From NCBI GenBank assembly GCA_964354625.1, contig CAYHAK010000006.1:1-52821 (forward strand): a stretch of DNA of 52,821 nt, read 5' to 3'. Shown piece by piece: positions 33,853 to 41,771 of the stretch. The notes under the pieces were generated by a model. It saw nothing but the letters and a program-made list of their open reading frames with translations, searched no databases and had not been told where the DNA came from. The DNA comes from DATKKK01 sp964354625. GTDB taxonomy: Archaea > Thermoproteota > Bathyarchaeia > Bathyarchaeales > Bathycorpusculaceae. The first letter of the stretch is position 1. Each line of letters opens with the position of its first letter. The translations under genes were made by a program, and so were the position numbers.

Positions 33853-35780
33853 TAGGCTACCTCCCTGATGATGGACTTGCCGTCGATGTTCTGGACGGTG
33901 ATGATGTTGACTTCGTCTTTGGCGAAGGTTATCTGGCTGGGCGTGATCACGATATACTGTGCATTGGAGTCTTTGACGGTGGAGATGAGTGTTTTGGCGA
34001 TGGCCTCACGGTTCTTTGGATCCAAGTGAATGTCGTACTCATCCACTGCACGGAACGGTGAGCGCACGTGCTTCTGCAGGGCAAGCAGGAAGCTCATGGT
34101 GGCAGTAGTACGTTCGCCTCCGCTCTGCGTGTACGCGTCAAGTGGGACGGGTTTTCCGCCTTTGAAGCCTACGAGGATTTCGAGGCCTGCGGCTTCCACG
34201 TCGTGCTCGTTGGCGAGTCTCACTTCTCCTAAGGCCTGTGCTTCGGTGAGGATGGCCTGATACTCGAGGTTCACGCGCGTGAGCAGGCTTGTGATGACTT
34301 CGCGCCACGCCTGCATGCGAATCTTGACCTCTTCAAGAGCTTTCTCGCGGTTTTCGGCCACAAGCTTTGCTTTCTCCTTGAGCTCCAGGTACAGTTTTGA
34401 GTAGGATTCATACATGCGCTCTATGTCTTCTGAGACATCTGCCAACGCCGCAAGGTGGCCTTCGGTCGTGCGCATTTCGTCGAAGATTTCGCCTATGCCT
34501 TTGACCACGGCGATGCGGGTTCCGCTTTCCTCTGCTTTGGCTGTGGCCTCGTCAGCGTGTGCCTTTGCAGTGTTGAGTTCCTTTTCGAGCCTTTCCACGT
34601 CGGTTGTGGCGTTTTCTCTTCTGTATTGCAGTAATGCGATTTTGATGCGGGTTTGGAGAACTTGGTCGCCTATTTTCTCGCTTGACTCCTCTAGGAGGCC
34701 GATGCGTTTCTGGTTGGCGCCTATTTCAGGGTCTATTTTGGAGATTTGCTGGCTGGCGTCCTGTATCAGTTCCTTAAGGTTTTCTGTTCTAAGCAGTTTG
34801 AAGTGTGTCTGAAGGCTGCCTTTCTCGGTTTCCAGTTCCACGTAGCTTGTTTCTTTGAGGAGTTGCTCGTATATGGGGACGGTGGATTCGTTGCGTGTCT
34901 TTTCGCGTTCGAGGCTGAGTCGCTGTTCGAAAAGTGCCTTCGTCTCTTCCCTGAGTTTGGCAAGCTCGTTCTGGTGAGCCTCCAGGTCGCCTTCTGCGCC
35001 GTCATTTTCCTCCTCAATCTCGCTGAGAGCGTCGTGCTGCTTCTTGAGGTTCGCCTCGATCTCTTGGACTATGCCTTCGCGACGCATGACTTCTGCCCAC
35101 GCGAGTTCGCGTTCGAGGAATCTGCGTTTGACTTGTAGCTGCTTCTTTTCTTGATACTTGTCGTATTGTTCGCGCCAGTAGTTGAGCGTTTGTTCGGCCT
35201 GCTCAAGCAGTTTGCCTATGGAATCTTCTTGGCTGAGTAGGCGGGTCAGCTTTTTCTGTGCTTGCAGCACGTTTTCGCGGTAGGGTTCGAGGCCTACGGC
35301 GGCTTCTACGATGCGCAGCTTCTCCTGCACAGAGAGCACCGTGAACTGTTCCACCATGTTCTGGTGCATGATTATGAGAATGTTGTCAGGGTCAACGCCG
35401 AGCTTGCCCAGAAGCCTCTCCACGTCTTGCTTGGTGACGGCGCGGTTTTCCAGTTCGAACCAGTACTGGCCGTCTTTTCGCATGACGCGTGTGAGGAAAA
35501 TCTGGTCCTTGTTGTATTTGGGGACTGGGCGGTTGGTGCCTCGTTTGGCGTTGTTGAGGATTAGCGTGACGCGGGCTTGTTCTTTGCCCCAGCGGATGAG
35601 GTCGCTGAGCTTCTTTGAGCGTTCCGTATAGGTTTGGCCTAAGGCTACTGATGCGGCCAGCAAGAGTGAGGATTTGCCTGAGCCGTTGGGCCCGCAGATG
35701 ACGTTCACACCTGATTTGAAGGGCACCCTAGCGTACTCGTAGCTCATGAAGTTCTCAAGGATGACCTCCTGTATTAGCAT
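33852..35780 (-). CDS. Short Smc5-like SMC ATPase
   Basis: Encodes 642 residues; ordinary SMC proteins have about 1100-1200. The N-lobe has Walker A GPNGSGKSS (residues 30-38) and 'SKKLSDLIRWGKEQARVTL', then 'VTKQDVERLLGKLGVDPDN' and 'QNMVEQF'. Coiled coil runs from about residue 165 to 525 with no recognisable hinge or zinc hook. The C-lobe has the signature SGGERTT (553-559), Walker B 'FRAVDEYDIHLDP' and 'QYIVITPSQITF'. The pattern KLSDxIRxGKE, PFRxVDE..DP and QYxxITP is that of eukaryotic Smc5. First gene of an operon with kleisin-like and KITE-like proteins. Expected role: DNA entrapment or loop formation in chromosome maintenance, repair or defence. Confidence 0.85.
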   Translation of the reverse strand: MLIQEVILENFMSYEYARVPFKSGVNVICGPNGSGKSSLLLAASVALGQTYTERSKKLSDLIRWGKEQARVTLILNNAKRGTNRPVPKYNKDQIFLTRVMRKDGQYWFELENRAVTKQDVERLLGKLGVDPDNILIIMHQNMVEQFTVLSVQEKLRIVEAAVGLEPYRENVLQAQKKLTRLLSQEDSIGKLLEQAEQTLNYWREQYDKYQEKKQLQVKRRFLERELAWAEVMRREGIVQEIEANLKKQHDALSEIEEENDGAEGDLEAHQNELAKLREETKALFEQRLSLEREKTRNESTVPIYEQLLKETSYVELETEKGSLQTHFKLLRTENLKELIQDASQQISKIDPEIGANQKRIGLLEESSEKIGDQVLQTRIKIALLQYRRENATTDVERLEKELNTAKAHADEATAKAEESGTRIAVVKGIGEIFDEMRTTEGHLAALADVSEDIERMYESYSKLYLELKEKAKLVAENREKALEEVKIRMQAWREVITSLLTRVNLEYQAILTEAQALGEVRLANEHDVEAAGLEILVGFKGGKPVPLDAYTQSGGERTTATMSFLLALQKHVRSPFRAVDEYDIHLDPKNREAIAKTLISTVKDSNAQYIVITPSQITFAKDEVNIITVQNIDGKSIIREVA

Positions 35781-35904
35781 TCAGCGCGTTCCCTCATTGT
35801 TTCAGGTAGTATTATGAGGTTGAGAGACTCTTATTAAAGCGCTTAGGCAGGATTTGTGCCTAAAAGGCACAGTTTCAGCCATCGGAGTCGATGATGGTGA
35901 TTAC

Positions 35905-36060
35905 ATGAAACGTTCAAAAGGCATGTATAAGGAGATGATGGAGATGCTCAGTCTGCTCAAAGAGCGCGCGCGCTGGAATGGCGATCGTTCCATGCACGGA
36001 ATGATCGTCTCATGCATAGAGCGATTTGAAGACTATTTTGGGCAAAATCTCTTAAGGTAG
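35905..36060 (+). CDS. Possible small hypothetical protein of 51 residues
   Basis: From ATG 35905, preceded by GGTGAT. The product is charged and helical ('MYKEMMEMLSLLKERARW', then 'SCIERFEDYFGQNLL') with no membrane segment. An in-frame upstream start at 35854 would add 17 poorly convincing residues. It is divergent from the SMC operon and 31 bases before the next gene on the same strand. Support is limited to an open frame and a reasonable start. Confidence 0.4.
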   Translation: MKRSKGMYKEMMEMLSLLKERARWNGDRSMHGMIVSCIERFEDYFGQNLLR

Positions 36061-36091
36061 GTTGTCAGTTTCTGAGGGTGTGTGACGTGTT

Positions 36092-36781
36092 ATGGTGGTT
36101 GCAGGTAAGGTGTTTAGGCTTGCTGAGGCGATAGAGCTAAGCGAGATTGCTGCGGCTTTGAAGGGCTATCATGTTGAGGAGCCGTATGAGGAGGGCGACT
36201 ACAGGTTCGAACTTATCACGGAAGTTGCGGGACTTGTGGCGAAGGCCAGCACTGTGCGAGGCGTATACTCGCACGACCTTGTCACCCAAGTCTTTCACAG
36301 GGGCAAGGTGTTTCCTCAGCCTCGGACGGTTGAGGCGTTGTTCAGCTTCTCGCCACATGAGGGCACTATGTTTCTGACTGTGGTGGAGAAGAAGCGGCTT
36401 GCGAATTTCTTGGCCAACAAGCTAAGCGAGATTCTGTTTGAGAAGGCGGGCAATATTCTGGAGGCGCGGATTTCGCCTGAGTCGCTGAGGATGTTTCACC
36501 TGAAGAACCGCGAGGACACGAAGATAACCTTCTTCGACAACGTGGACATCCCGAACGTGAACAAGCTCTCGCTTTACGGGCCTGACTTAGTGAACACGTC
36601 GCTGTTTGAGGATTACGGCAAGCACGGCGACTTGTGGTACGTGGTGGCGAGAAGCAAGGAGTACGGCTACGTCGTGGGCATAACGCGAGACGCCTCAGTC
36701 ACCATATTCAACCTGCCAGAAACTGAGAAAGAGAAATACCTAGAATACACCGCAAAACAAGTGTATCCAATCACAGGGTAA
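36092..36781 (+). CDS. Conserved-looking hypothetical protein
   Basis: Encodes 229 residues, soluble, mixed alpha/beta. It starts 'MVVAGKVFRLAEAIELSEIAAALKG' and has a helical region 'KKRLANFLANKLSEILFEKAGNILEARISPESL' in its middle (split by no gaps) followed by a beta-rich C-terminal part ('KITFFDNVDIPNVNKLSLYG', 'LWYVVARSKEYGYVVGITRDASVTIF'). I do not recognise the family. The even codon use and full domain-like pattern argue for a real gene. It is divergent from the SMC-kleisin-KITE operon and convergent with the glycyl-radical enzyme. Confidence 0.75.
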   Translation: MVVAGKVFRLAEAIELSEIAAALKGYHVEEPYEEGDYRFELITEVAGLVAKASTVRGVYSHDLVTQVFHRGKVFPQPRTVEALFSFSPHEGTMFLTVVEKKRLANFLANKLSEILFEKAGNILEARISPESLRMFHLKNREDTKITFFDNVDIPNVNKLSLYGPDLVNTSLFEDYGKHGDLWYVVARSKEYGYVVGITRDASVTIFNLPETEKEKYLEYTAKQVYPITG

Positions 36782-36824
36782 TCGTGTCCCGATTTGTGTC
36801 TATGCCTTTGAGTTCTTGGCAAAC

Positions 36825-36869
36825 GAGAAGATGACAAAAACGGCAAATCTTGTTGATCATCATCTTCTC
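36825..36869. terminator. Inverted repeat between convergent genes
   Basis: GAGAAGATGA (36825-36834) is exactly complementary to TCATCTTCTC (36860-36869), with 25 bases between. It lies between the convergent genes ending at 36781 and 36896, so it may form a two-way terminator or 3'-end hairpin; the arms are not GC rich. Confidence 0.35.
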
Positions 36870-36895
36870 AGCGTCTTTCTGGCGTGGTATTCGGT

Positions 36896-39256
36896 TTAGA
36901 AGTTTTTCTGTTCTGTCCTCTTTATTATCTCGTTTTGCAGCTCCGCACCTAGGTCGACGAAATAGTCGCTGTATCCTGCTACTCTTACTATGAGGTCTCT
37001 GTATTTTTCAGGATGTTTTTGGGCGTCGCGCAGCATGCCTGAGTTTATCACGTTGAACTGGATGTGGTGGCCGTCCAGCTTGAAATAGGTTCGTATTAGC
37101 TGGGCCAGTTTGTTTTGTCCTGTTTCGTCAGCAAGAAGTTGGGGTGTGAATTTCTGGTTGAGGAGGGTTCCGCCGGTTTTGACGTGGTCGATTTTTCCGA
37201 CGGATTTTATCACCGCGGTGGGCCCTTTGCGATCTGCCCCCTGTACGGGTGACACTCCTTCGGACAGAGGCTCACCTGCGTTTCTCCCGTCAGGCGTGGC
37301 TCCGACTGCCTTTCCGAAATAGATGTGGACAGTTGTCGGCAACAGGTTGATCCTGTAGTGTCCTCCCTTCGCGTTAGGTCTTCCATCGATCGAGTTGAAG
37401 TAAGCGTCAAAAATAGCTTTCATAATCTGATCAGCGTATTCATCGTCGTTTCCGTATTTTGGAGTCTTGTTCAGAAGTCTCTGGCGAAGGTTCTCATTGT
37501 TCTTATAGTCTGTTTTCAATGCGCGAAGCAGTTCCTTCAAAGTGGCGTGTTTCTTGTCGAAGACATTGTATTTTATGGCTGTTAAGGAGTCGGTCACTGT
37601 TCCAAGCCCGACACCTTGAATGTAGCTTGTGTTGTACCGTGCTCCTCCTTCGTTGTAGTCTTTCCCCTTGGCGATGCAGTCGTCAATGAGAAGGGACAGA
37701 AACGGTGTTGGCAGATGCTCAGCGTAGAGTTCTTCTATCATGGTGTTTCCATTGATCTTGATATCGACAAAGTGACTGAGCTGCTTCCTGAAGGCCTCAA
37801 ACAATTCGTCGAAAGAGCCGAACTCAGCCGCGTCTCCTGTGGCCAGTCCGATTCTCTTTCCCGTTCTTGGGTCTAGGCCGTTGTTCAGGGCTATTTCCAG
37901 GATCTTGGGTATATTGAAGTATCCTGTGAGAATGTAGCATTCTTTGCCGAAGGCACCTGTCTCTACGCATCCGCTTGCTCCTCCGTTTCTGGCGTCTTCG
38001 ATGCGTTTTCCCTGTCTCAGCAATTCTTGGACTATTCCATCTGTGTTGAAGACTGATGGCTGTCCGAAGCCTGTTTTTATGATTTCCACTGCTCTTTTCA
38101 GGAATATGTCTGGTGTTTTCTTGCTGATTTGAACCATAGAGCTAGGCTGTGTAAGCCTCATTTCCTCCACAACGTCAAGTATCAAGTATGACAGTTCATT
38201 TACCGCGTCTGATCCGTCGGCTTTGACTCCGCCCGTGTTTATTAGGGCAAAGTCTGTGTATGTGCAGCTTTCCTCTGCAGTGACTCCCACTTTGGGCGGC
38301 GCAGGCTGATTGTTGAACTTTATCCAGAACGCTTGAAGAAGCTCTCTTGCCTTCTCTTTCGTCAAGACTCCGTCTTTGAGATCTTTTTCATAGAAGGGGT
38401 AGAGGTGCTGGTCAAGCCTGCCCGGGTTGAATGCGTCCCACGGATTAAGTTCTGTTATGACTCCGAGGTGGATGAACCAATAGCACTGTAGAGCTTCCCA
38501 GAAGTCTCTAGGCGCATGGGCTGGAACGTGCGTGCACACGCTTGCTATCTTTTCCAGCTCTTTTTGGCGCTTGGCGTTTCTTTCCTTCTTTGCGAGCTTT
38601 CTGGCTAGGTCGGCATGTCGTTTAGCGTAGAGGATCAGGGCGTCGGCGGCGATTTCCATCGCCTTGAGTTCTTCATTCTTGTGTGTGTCCGCATCTTTCT
38701 TGAGGTCGAGGCTTTGCATGCCTTTGGCTATGTCTTCTTTGAAGTCGACTAGGCCTTTCCTGTAGATCTTGTCGTCTAGAACCGTGTGCCCCGGGGCTCT
38801 TTGTTCTAGGAATTCGGTGAAAACGCCTGATTCGTAGGCTGCTTTCCATTCGTCAGGCATTTGGCGGAATATGATGTCTCTTATTGACTTGCCTTTCCAG
38901 AAGGGGATGATCTTCTTCTTGTATGTTTTCTTCGTTGCTTCACTTACGGCATAGGGGATCTTTTTTCTGGAGTTGAGGACGTCGAGGTCTGCGAGGGTGT
39001 GGCAACATATTTCAGGGTATGTTGGTGTCTCTTTTGGCGCTGAGCCTCTTTCGCCGACGATCATCTCTCCGTCGTTGATGCAGATTTTCTTGTTCTGGAG
39101 CAGGTGTTTGAATGCAAGTGCCCTCTTCATAGGAGTCGAGGCTCTGTTAGCAATTTTGCTTTCGTAGAATTCCGTTATGAGAATCGCCCTTTCAGGAGAA
39201 ACATACGGCTTGGCGGCCAAGCTTTGCTTTCTCAGTTTTCTGATTCTTTCCCGCAC
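36896..39256 (-). CDS. Glycyl-radical enzyme (PFL/CutC/diol-dehydratase-like superfamily)
   Basis: Encodes 786 residues. The catalytic cysteine is C430 in 'GASGCVETGAFG'; the GCVE form (E432) is found in diol-dehydratase-like and C-N/C-S lyases (CutC, glycerol dehydratase, isethionate lyase) and not in pyruvate formate-lyase, which has a Cys-Cys pair. The glycyl radical site is G761 in 'RVAGYSDYF' near the C-terminus. The end 'DGHHIQFNVINSGMLRDAQ' is typical. Start GTG 39256 has a very strong AGGAGGAGGA Shine-Dalgarno inside the activase gene, one base past its stop. Substrate cannot be read from sequence. The enzyme is oxygen-sensitive, which implies an anaerobic host. Confidence 0.93.
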   Translation of the reverse strand: MRERIRKLRKQSLAAKPYVSPERAILITEFYESKIANRASTPMKRALAFKHLLQNKKICINDGEMIVGERGSAPKETPTYPEICCHTLADLDVLNSRKKIPYAVSEATKKTYKKKIIPFWKGKSIRDIIFRQMPDEWKAAYESGVFTEFLEQRAPGHTVLDDKIYRKGLVDFKEDIAKGMQSLDLKKDADTHKNEELKAMEIAADALILYAKRHADLARKLAKKERNAKRQKELEKIASVCTHVPAHAPRDFWEALQCYWFIHLGVITELNPWDAFNPGRLDQHLYPFYEKDLKDGVLTKEKARELLQAFWIKFNNQPAPPKVGVTAEESCTYTDFALINTGGVKADGSDAVNELSYLILDVVEEMRLTQPSSMVQISKKTPDIFLKRAVEIIKTGFGQPSVFNTDGIVQELLRQGKRIEDARNGGASGCVETGAFGKECYILTGYFNIPKILEIALNNGLDPRTGKRIGLATGDAAEFGSFDELFEAFRKQLSHFVDIKINGNTMIEELYAEHLPTPFLSLLIDDCIAKGKDYNEGGARYNTSYIQGVGLGTVTDSLTAIKYNVFDKKHATLKELLRALKTDYKNNENLRQRLLNKTPKYGNDDEYADQIMKAIFDAYFNSIDGRPNAKGGHYRINLLPTTVHIYFGKAVGATPDGRNAGEPLSEGVSPVQGADRKGPTAVIKSVGKIDHVKTGGTLLNQKFTPQLLADETGQNKLAQLIRTYFKLDGHHIQFNVINSGMLRDAQKHPEKYRDLIVRVAGYSDYFVDLGAELQNEIIKRTEQKNF

Positions 39257-39257
39257 A

Positions 39258-40163
39258 TCATCCTCCTCCTATTCCTACCTTTATTCCGAATGCCTCTATT
39301 TTCTTCTTTATTGCCTCTATCTTCTGATCTGAAGGAGGCTGGATTCTGCTCAGCTTGTAAGGCTTGCCTAGGTTCCGGTATTTTTCGATTCCTGCTCGGT
39401 GGTAAGGAAGGAGGCTAACCTGTTTTATGTTGGGCAGAGAGCTTATGAACTTGGCTGTCTCCGCAACGTTCTTGTCATCATCGTTTACTCCAGGTATGAT
39501 CGGAAAGCTGATCACAATGCTGCTGTCCTTCGCAAGTCTCCTGAGATTCTTGAGAATTTCTTCATTCGAGGCGCCAGTGTACATCTTATGCTTTCTGTTG
39601 TCCATCGTTTTGATGTCATACAAGAAGAGGTCCACCTTGTCGCACATTCTATCGATGACCTCATACGGTGCAGATCCGCAGGTGTCCACAGTTGTGTGGA
39701 TGCCTCTCTCCATGCATTCGGTTAGAAGAGCGTTCAGGAAGTCAGGCTGCGAAAACGGTTCTCCTCCTGAAAACGTGACTCCTCCCTCTGATTCGTCGTA
39801 GAAAGCCCTGTCTTTTTCTATTTCCTCCAGAATCTCCTTCACCCTCGTCCATCTTCCGGCGACTGAAAGAACATCAGATGGACATGCCTGCGAGCAATTA
39901 CCACACGTGACGCAGTTCTTTCTGTTTATGGATATGTGCTTGACCCGTAGAGATATTGCTTGTCGTGGGCAGTTCTTTGTGCATTCGCCACAACCTGTAC
40001 ATCTGCTCCTTCTGTAGACTAGCTCAGGCTCAGAGTCTTGGCCCTCCGGGTTGTGACACCACCAGCAGTGCAAAGGACATCCTTTGAAAAACACCGTCGT
40101 ACGGATTCCCGGCCCATCGTGAATAGCATACTTCTTGATGTCAAAAATCATGCCCTTTTTCAT
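39258..40163 (-). CDS. Glycyl-radical enzyme activase (radical SAM)
   Basis: Encodes about 301 residues from ATG 40163 (other in-frame starts: 40184, 40151). The start 'IFDIKKYAIHDGPGIRTTVFFKGCP' leads into the radical-SAM cluster CxLHCWWC. Two 4Fe-4S ferredoxin motifs follow ('CTGCGECTKNCPRQAI' and 'CVTCGNCSQACPSDVL'), then 'GGVTFSGGEPFSQPDFL' for SAM binding and 'VDTCGSA'. This layout defines activases of non-PFL glycyl-radical enzymes. It is the first gene of the two-gene operon; its C-terminal Gly codons double as the Shine-Dalgarno of the enzyme gene. Confidence 0.93.
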   Translation of the reverse strand: MKKGMIFDIKKYAIHDGPGIRTTVFFKGCPLHCWWCHNPEGQDSEPELVYRRSRCTGCGECTKNCPRQAISLRVKHISINRKNCVTCGNCSQACPSDVLSVAGRWTRVKEILEEIEKDRAFYDESEGGVTFSGGEPFSQPDFLNALLTECMERGIHTTVDTCGSAPYEVIDRMCDKVDLFLYDIKTMDNRKHKMYTGASNEEILKNLRRLAKDSSIVISFPIIPGVNDDDKNVAETAKFISSLPNIKQVSLLPYHRAGIEKYRNLGKPYKLSRIQPPSDQKIEAIKKKIEAFGIKVGIGGG

Positions 40164-40298
40164 AAGTGTTATCAACATCTGCAAGTACTGTGGCGTTTGC
40201 TATAGCTTTTTCTTCAAGCATGGCACATTCAAAACCAACGGTAGAAGCTCAACAGACAAAAGTCCGTCTGATCGCCGCGAGCGCGAGCATGGCGGATA

Positions 40299-40640
40299 AT
40301 GAAAAGGCTCGGAATGATGAACCACACTCAACGACATCTCAGAGCTTCACAGTTGGCTGGTGTTTTGGATCCTTTCGAGTTGAAAGAAGCACTTCATAGA
40401 GAGACAATTCCTGTTGAATATGTTCACCGGGCCGAAGGAAACCTTTCCATCATCGACATGCACTATCTCATCGCCGAACAAGACAAACCCGTCAAGCACT
40501 TCGTAGACGGACACGAACTAGGCCTGTTTGAAACTGATGAAACGCTACCAATCATGAAAGAAACAGGACTCAAGGCGAAATTCCTGAAGAACGGATTGCT
40601 CAGAGATCGAGGCATATTCGTCGGAGTCAAACCGCGTTAG
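40299..40640 (+). pseudogene. C-terminal remnant of a SAM-dependent methyltransferase
   Basis: The frame encodes up to 113 residues, of which those from about 40368 on resemble the end of class I methyltransferases: 'YVHRAEGNLSIIDMHYLIAE' then 'FVDGHELGLFETDETLPIMKETGL' read in order and the ending 'RDRGIFVGVKP'. The SAM-binding Rossmann motifs that should precede it are absent from the adjacent 230 bases. It is therefore a 5'-truncated fragment or a pseudogene. It overlaps the end of the convergent dehydrogenase gene by four bases. Confidence 0.6.
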
Positions 40641-41737
40641 AAAGGCTTTGCCAGTCCAAGTTGCTTCGCGATGGCCCGCAGCTCATCAGCCACCTTTGCG
40701 TTCAATGGTATTCCATCTCTTGCCAGCCGCTCTGCCTCTTCGAACTCCTTCTCGCCGTGAACGTAAATGCGTTCAGCTCCCTCAGCCTTCGGAGCATCCT
40801 TCAAACGCCGAATCAAATCATCCATATCCCGCTTAAACTCCTCTTTAGGTCTAAATGCGTCTATGCGCATAGCTCCAAAGAAATGGCCGATCCCCGAAGG
40901 CAAAGGCTTCCCCTCACTGTCTTTCGGGTAAACGCGATTCGCATAGAGAGCGCCTGGAAGCATGGCGCTGAAAATCTCAACTGCCAAAGCCAAACCGTAC
41001 CCTTTGTGCCCACCTGACTCCTCCAACGAACCGCCAAGCGGAAGCAAGCCTCCTCCGCTTCGCTTCATGATGTTCTGGAGAACATGTGCAGGGTCGCTCG
41101 TGGCAACGCCCTTCTCGTCCGTTGCCCAGTTCAGCGGCATCGCTTTCTCCAACCTCGCATAAACCTCAAGCTTCCCCCTAGTCACCGTCGCCGTGGACAT
41201 GTCCAACACGTAAGGCCGCTCAACGCCGGCAGGAACCGCAATCGCAATCGGATTCGTGCCCAGTAAAGCGTTCCGCGCAAACGTAGGCACGACCAGCACC
41301 TCAGTGTTCGTCGCACACACGCCAATCATGTCCTCAGCCAACGCCATCATCGCATAATAGCCAGCAATCCCATAATGGTTCGAGTTCCTGACCGCAACAA
41401 AGCCCAACGAGTCCTCCCGCGCCTTCGCAATCGCCAGCCTCATCGCCATGCGCGAAACAGGCTGCCCAAGTCCAGCATCGCCGTCAATCGTGGCCGTGAC
41501 AGGAGTCTCACGCACCACCTTCGGGTTCGGCCTAGGCTTCATCATTCCCTGCTGAATGCCTGTGACATAGCGGCTCAACCTTGCCATGCCATGCGAATCG
41601 ATCCCACGCAGATCAGCCTGCACAAGCACATCAGCTGCCACCCGCGCATCTTCAGCAGACACGCCCAGCCTCTCCAAAGCTTCAGCGCAGAAAGATTTCA
41701 ACGGCTCAACGTCGATTCGAACGGTATCCCCAGGCAT
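40637..41737 (-). CDS. Malate/L-lactate dehydrogenase family oxidoreductase (Ldh2/ComC type)
   Basis: Encodes 366 residues from ATG 41737 (a GTG at 41749 would add four). Family features include 'LRGIDSHGMARLSRYV', 'VAVRNSNHYGIAGYYAMMA', 'LGTNPIAIAVPAG' and 'GGHKGYGLALAVEIF'. Members reduce 2-oxoacids with NAD(P)H (malate, sulfolactate, 2,3-diketogulonate and ureidoglycolate types) with a fold distinct from classical LDH. It lies 22-34 bases after an LhgO-type gene, so both probably act on the same 2-hydroxyacid/2-oxoacid pair. Exact substrate unknown. Confidence 0.9.
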   Translation of the reverse strand: MPGDTVRIDVEPLKSFCAEALERLGVSAEDARVAADVLVQADLRGIDSHGMARLSRYVTGIQQGMMKPRPNPKVVRETPVTATIDGDAGLGQPVSRMAMRLAIAKAREDSLGFVAVRNSNHYGIAGYYAMMALAEDMIGVCATNTEVLVVPTFARNALLGTNPIAIAVPAGVERPYVLDMSTATVTRGKLEVYARLEKAMPLNWATDEKGVATSDPAHVLQNIMKRSGGGLLPLGGSLEESGGHKGYGLALAVEIFSAMLPGALYANRVYPKDSEGKPLPSGIGHFFGAMRIDAFRPKEEFKRDMDDLIRRLKDAPKAEGAERIYVHGEKEFEEAERLARDGIPLNAKVADELRAIAKQLGLAKPF

Positions 41738-41771
41738 GTTGCCTGTCACTCTCCGCTCTCAACATATGCGG

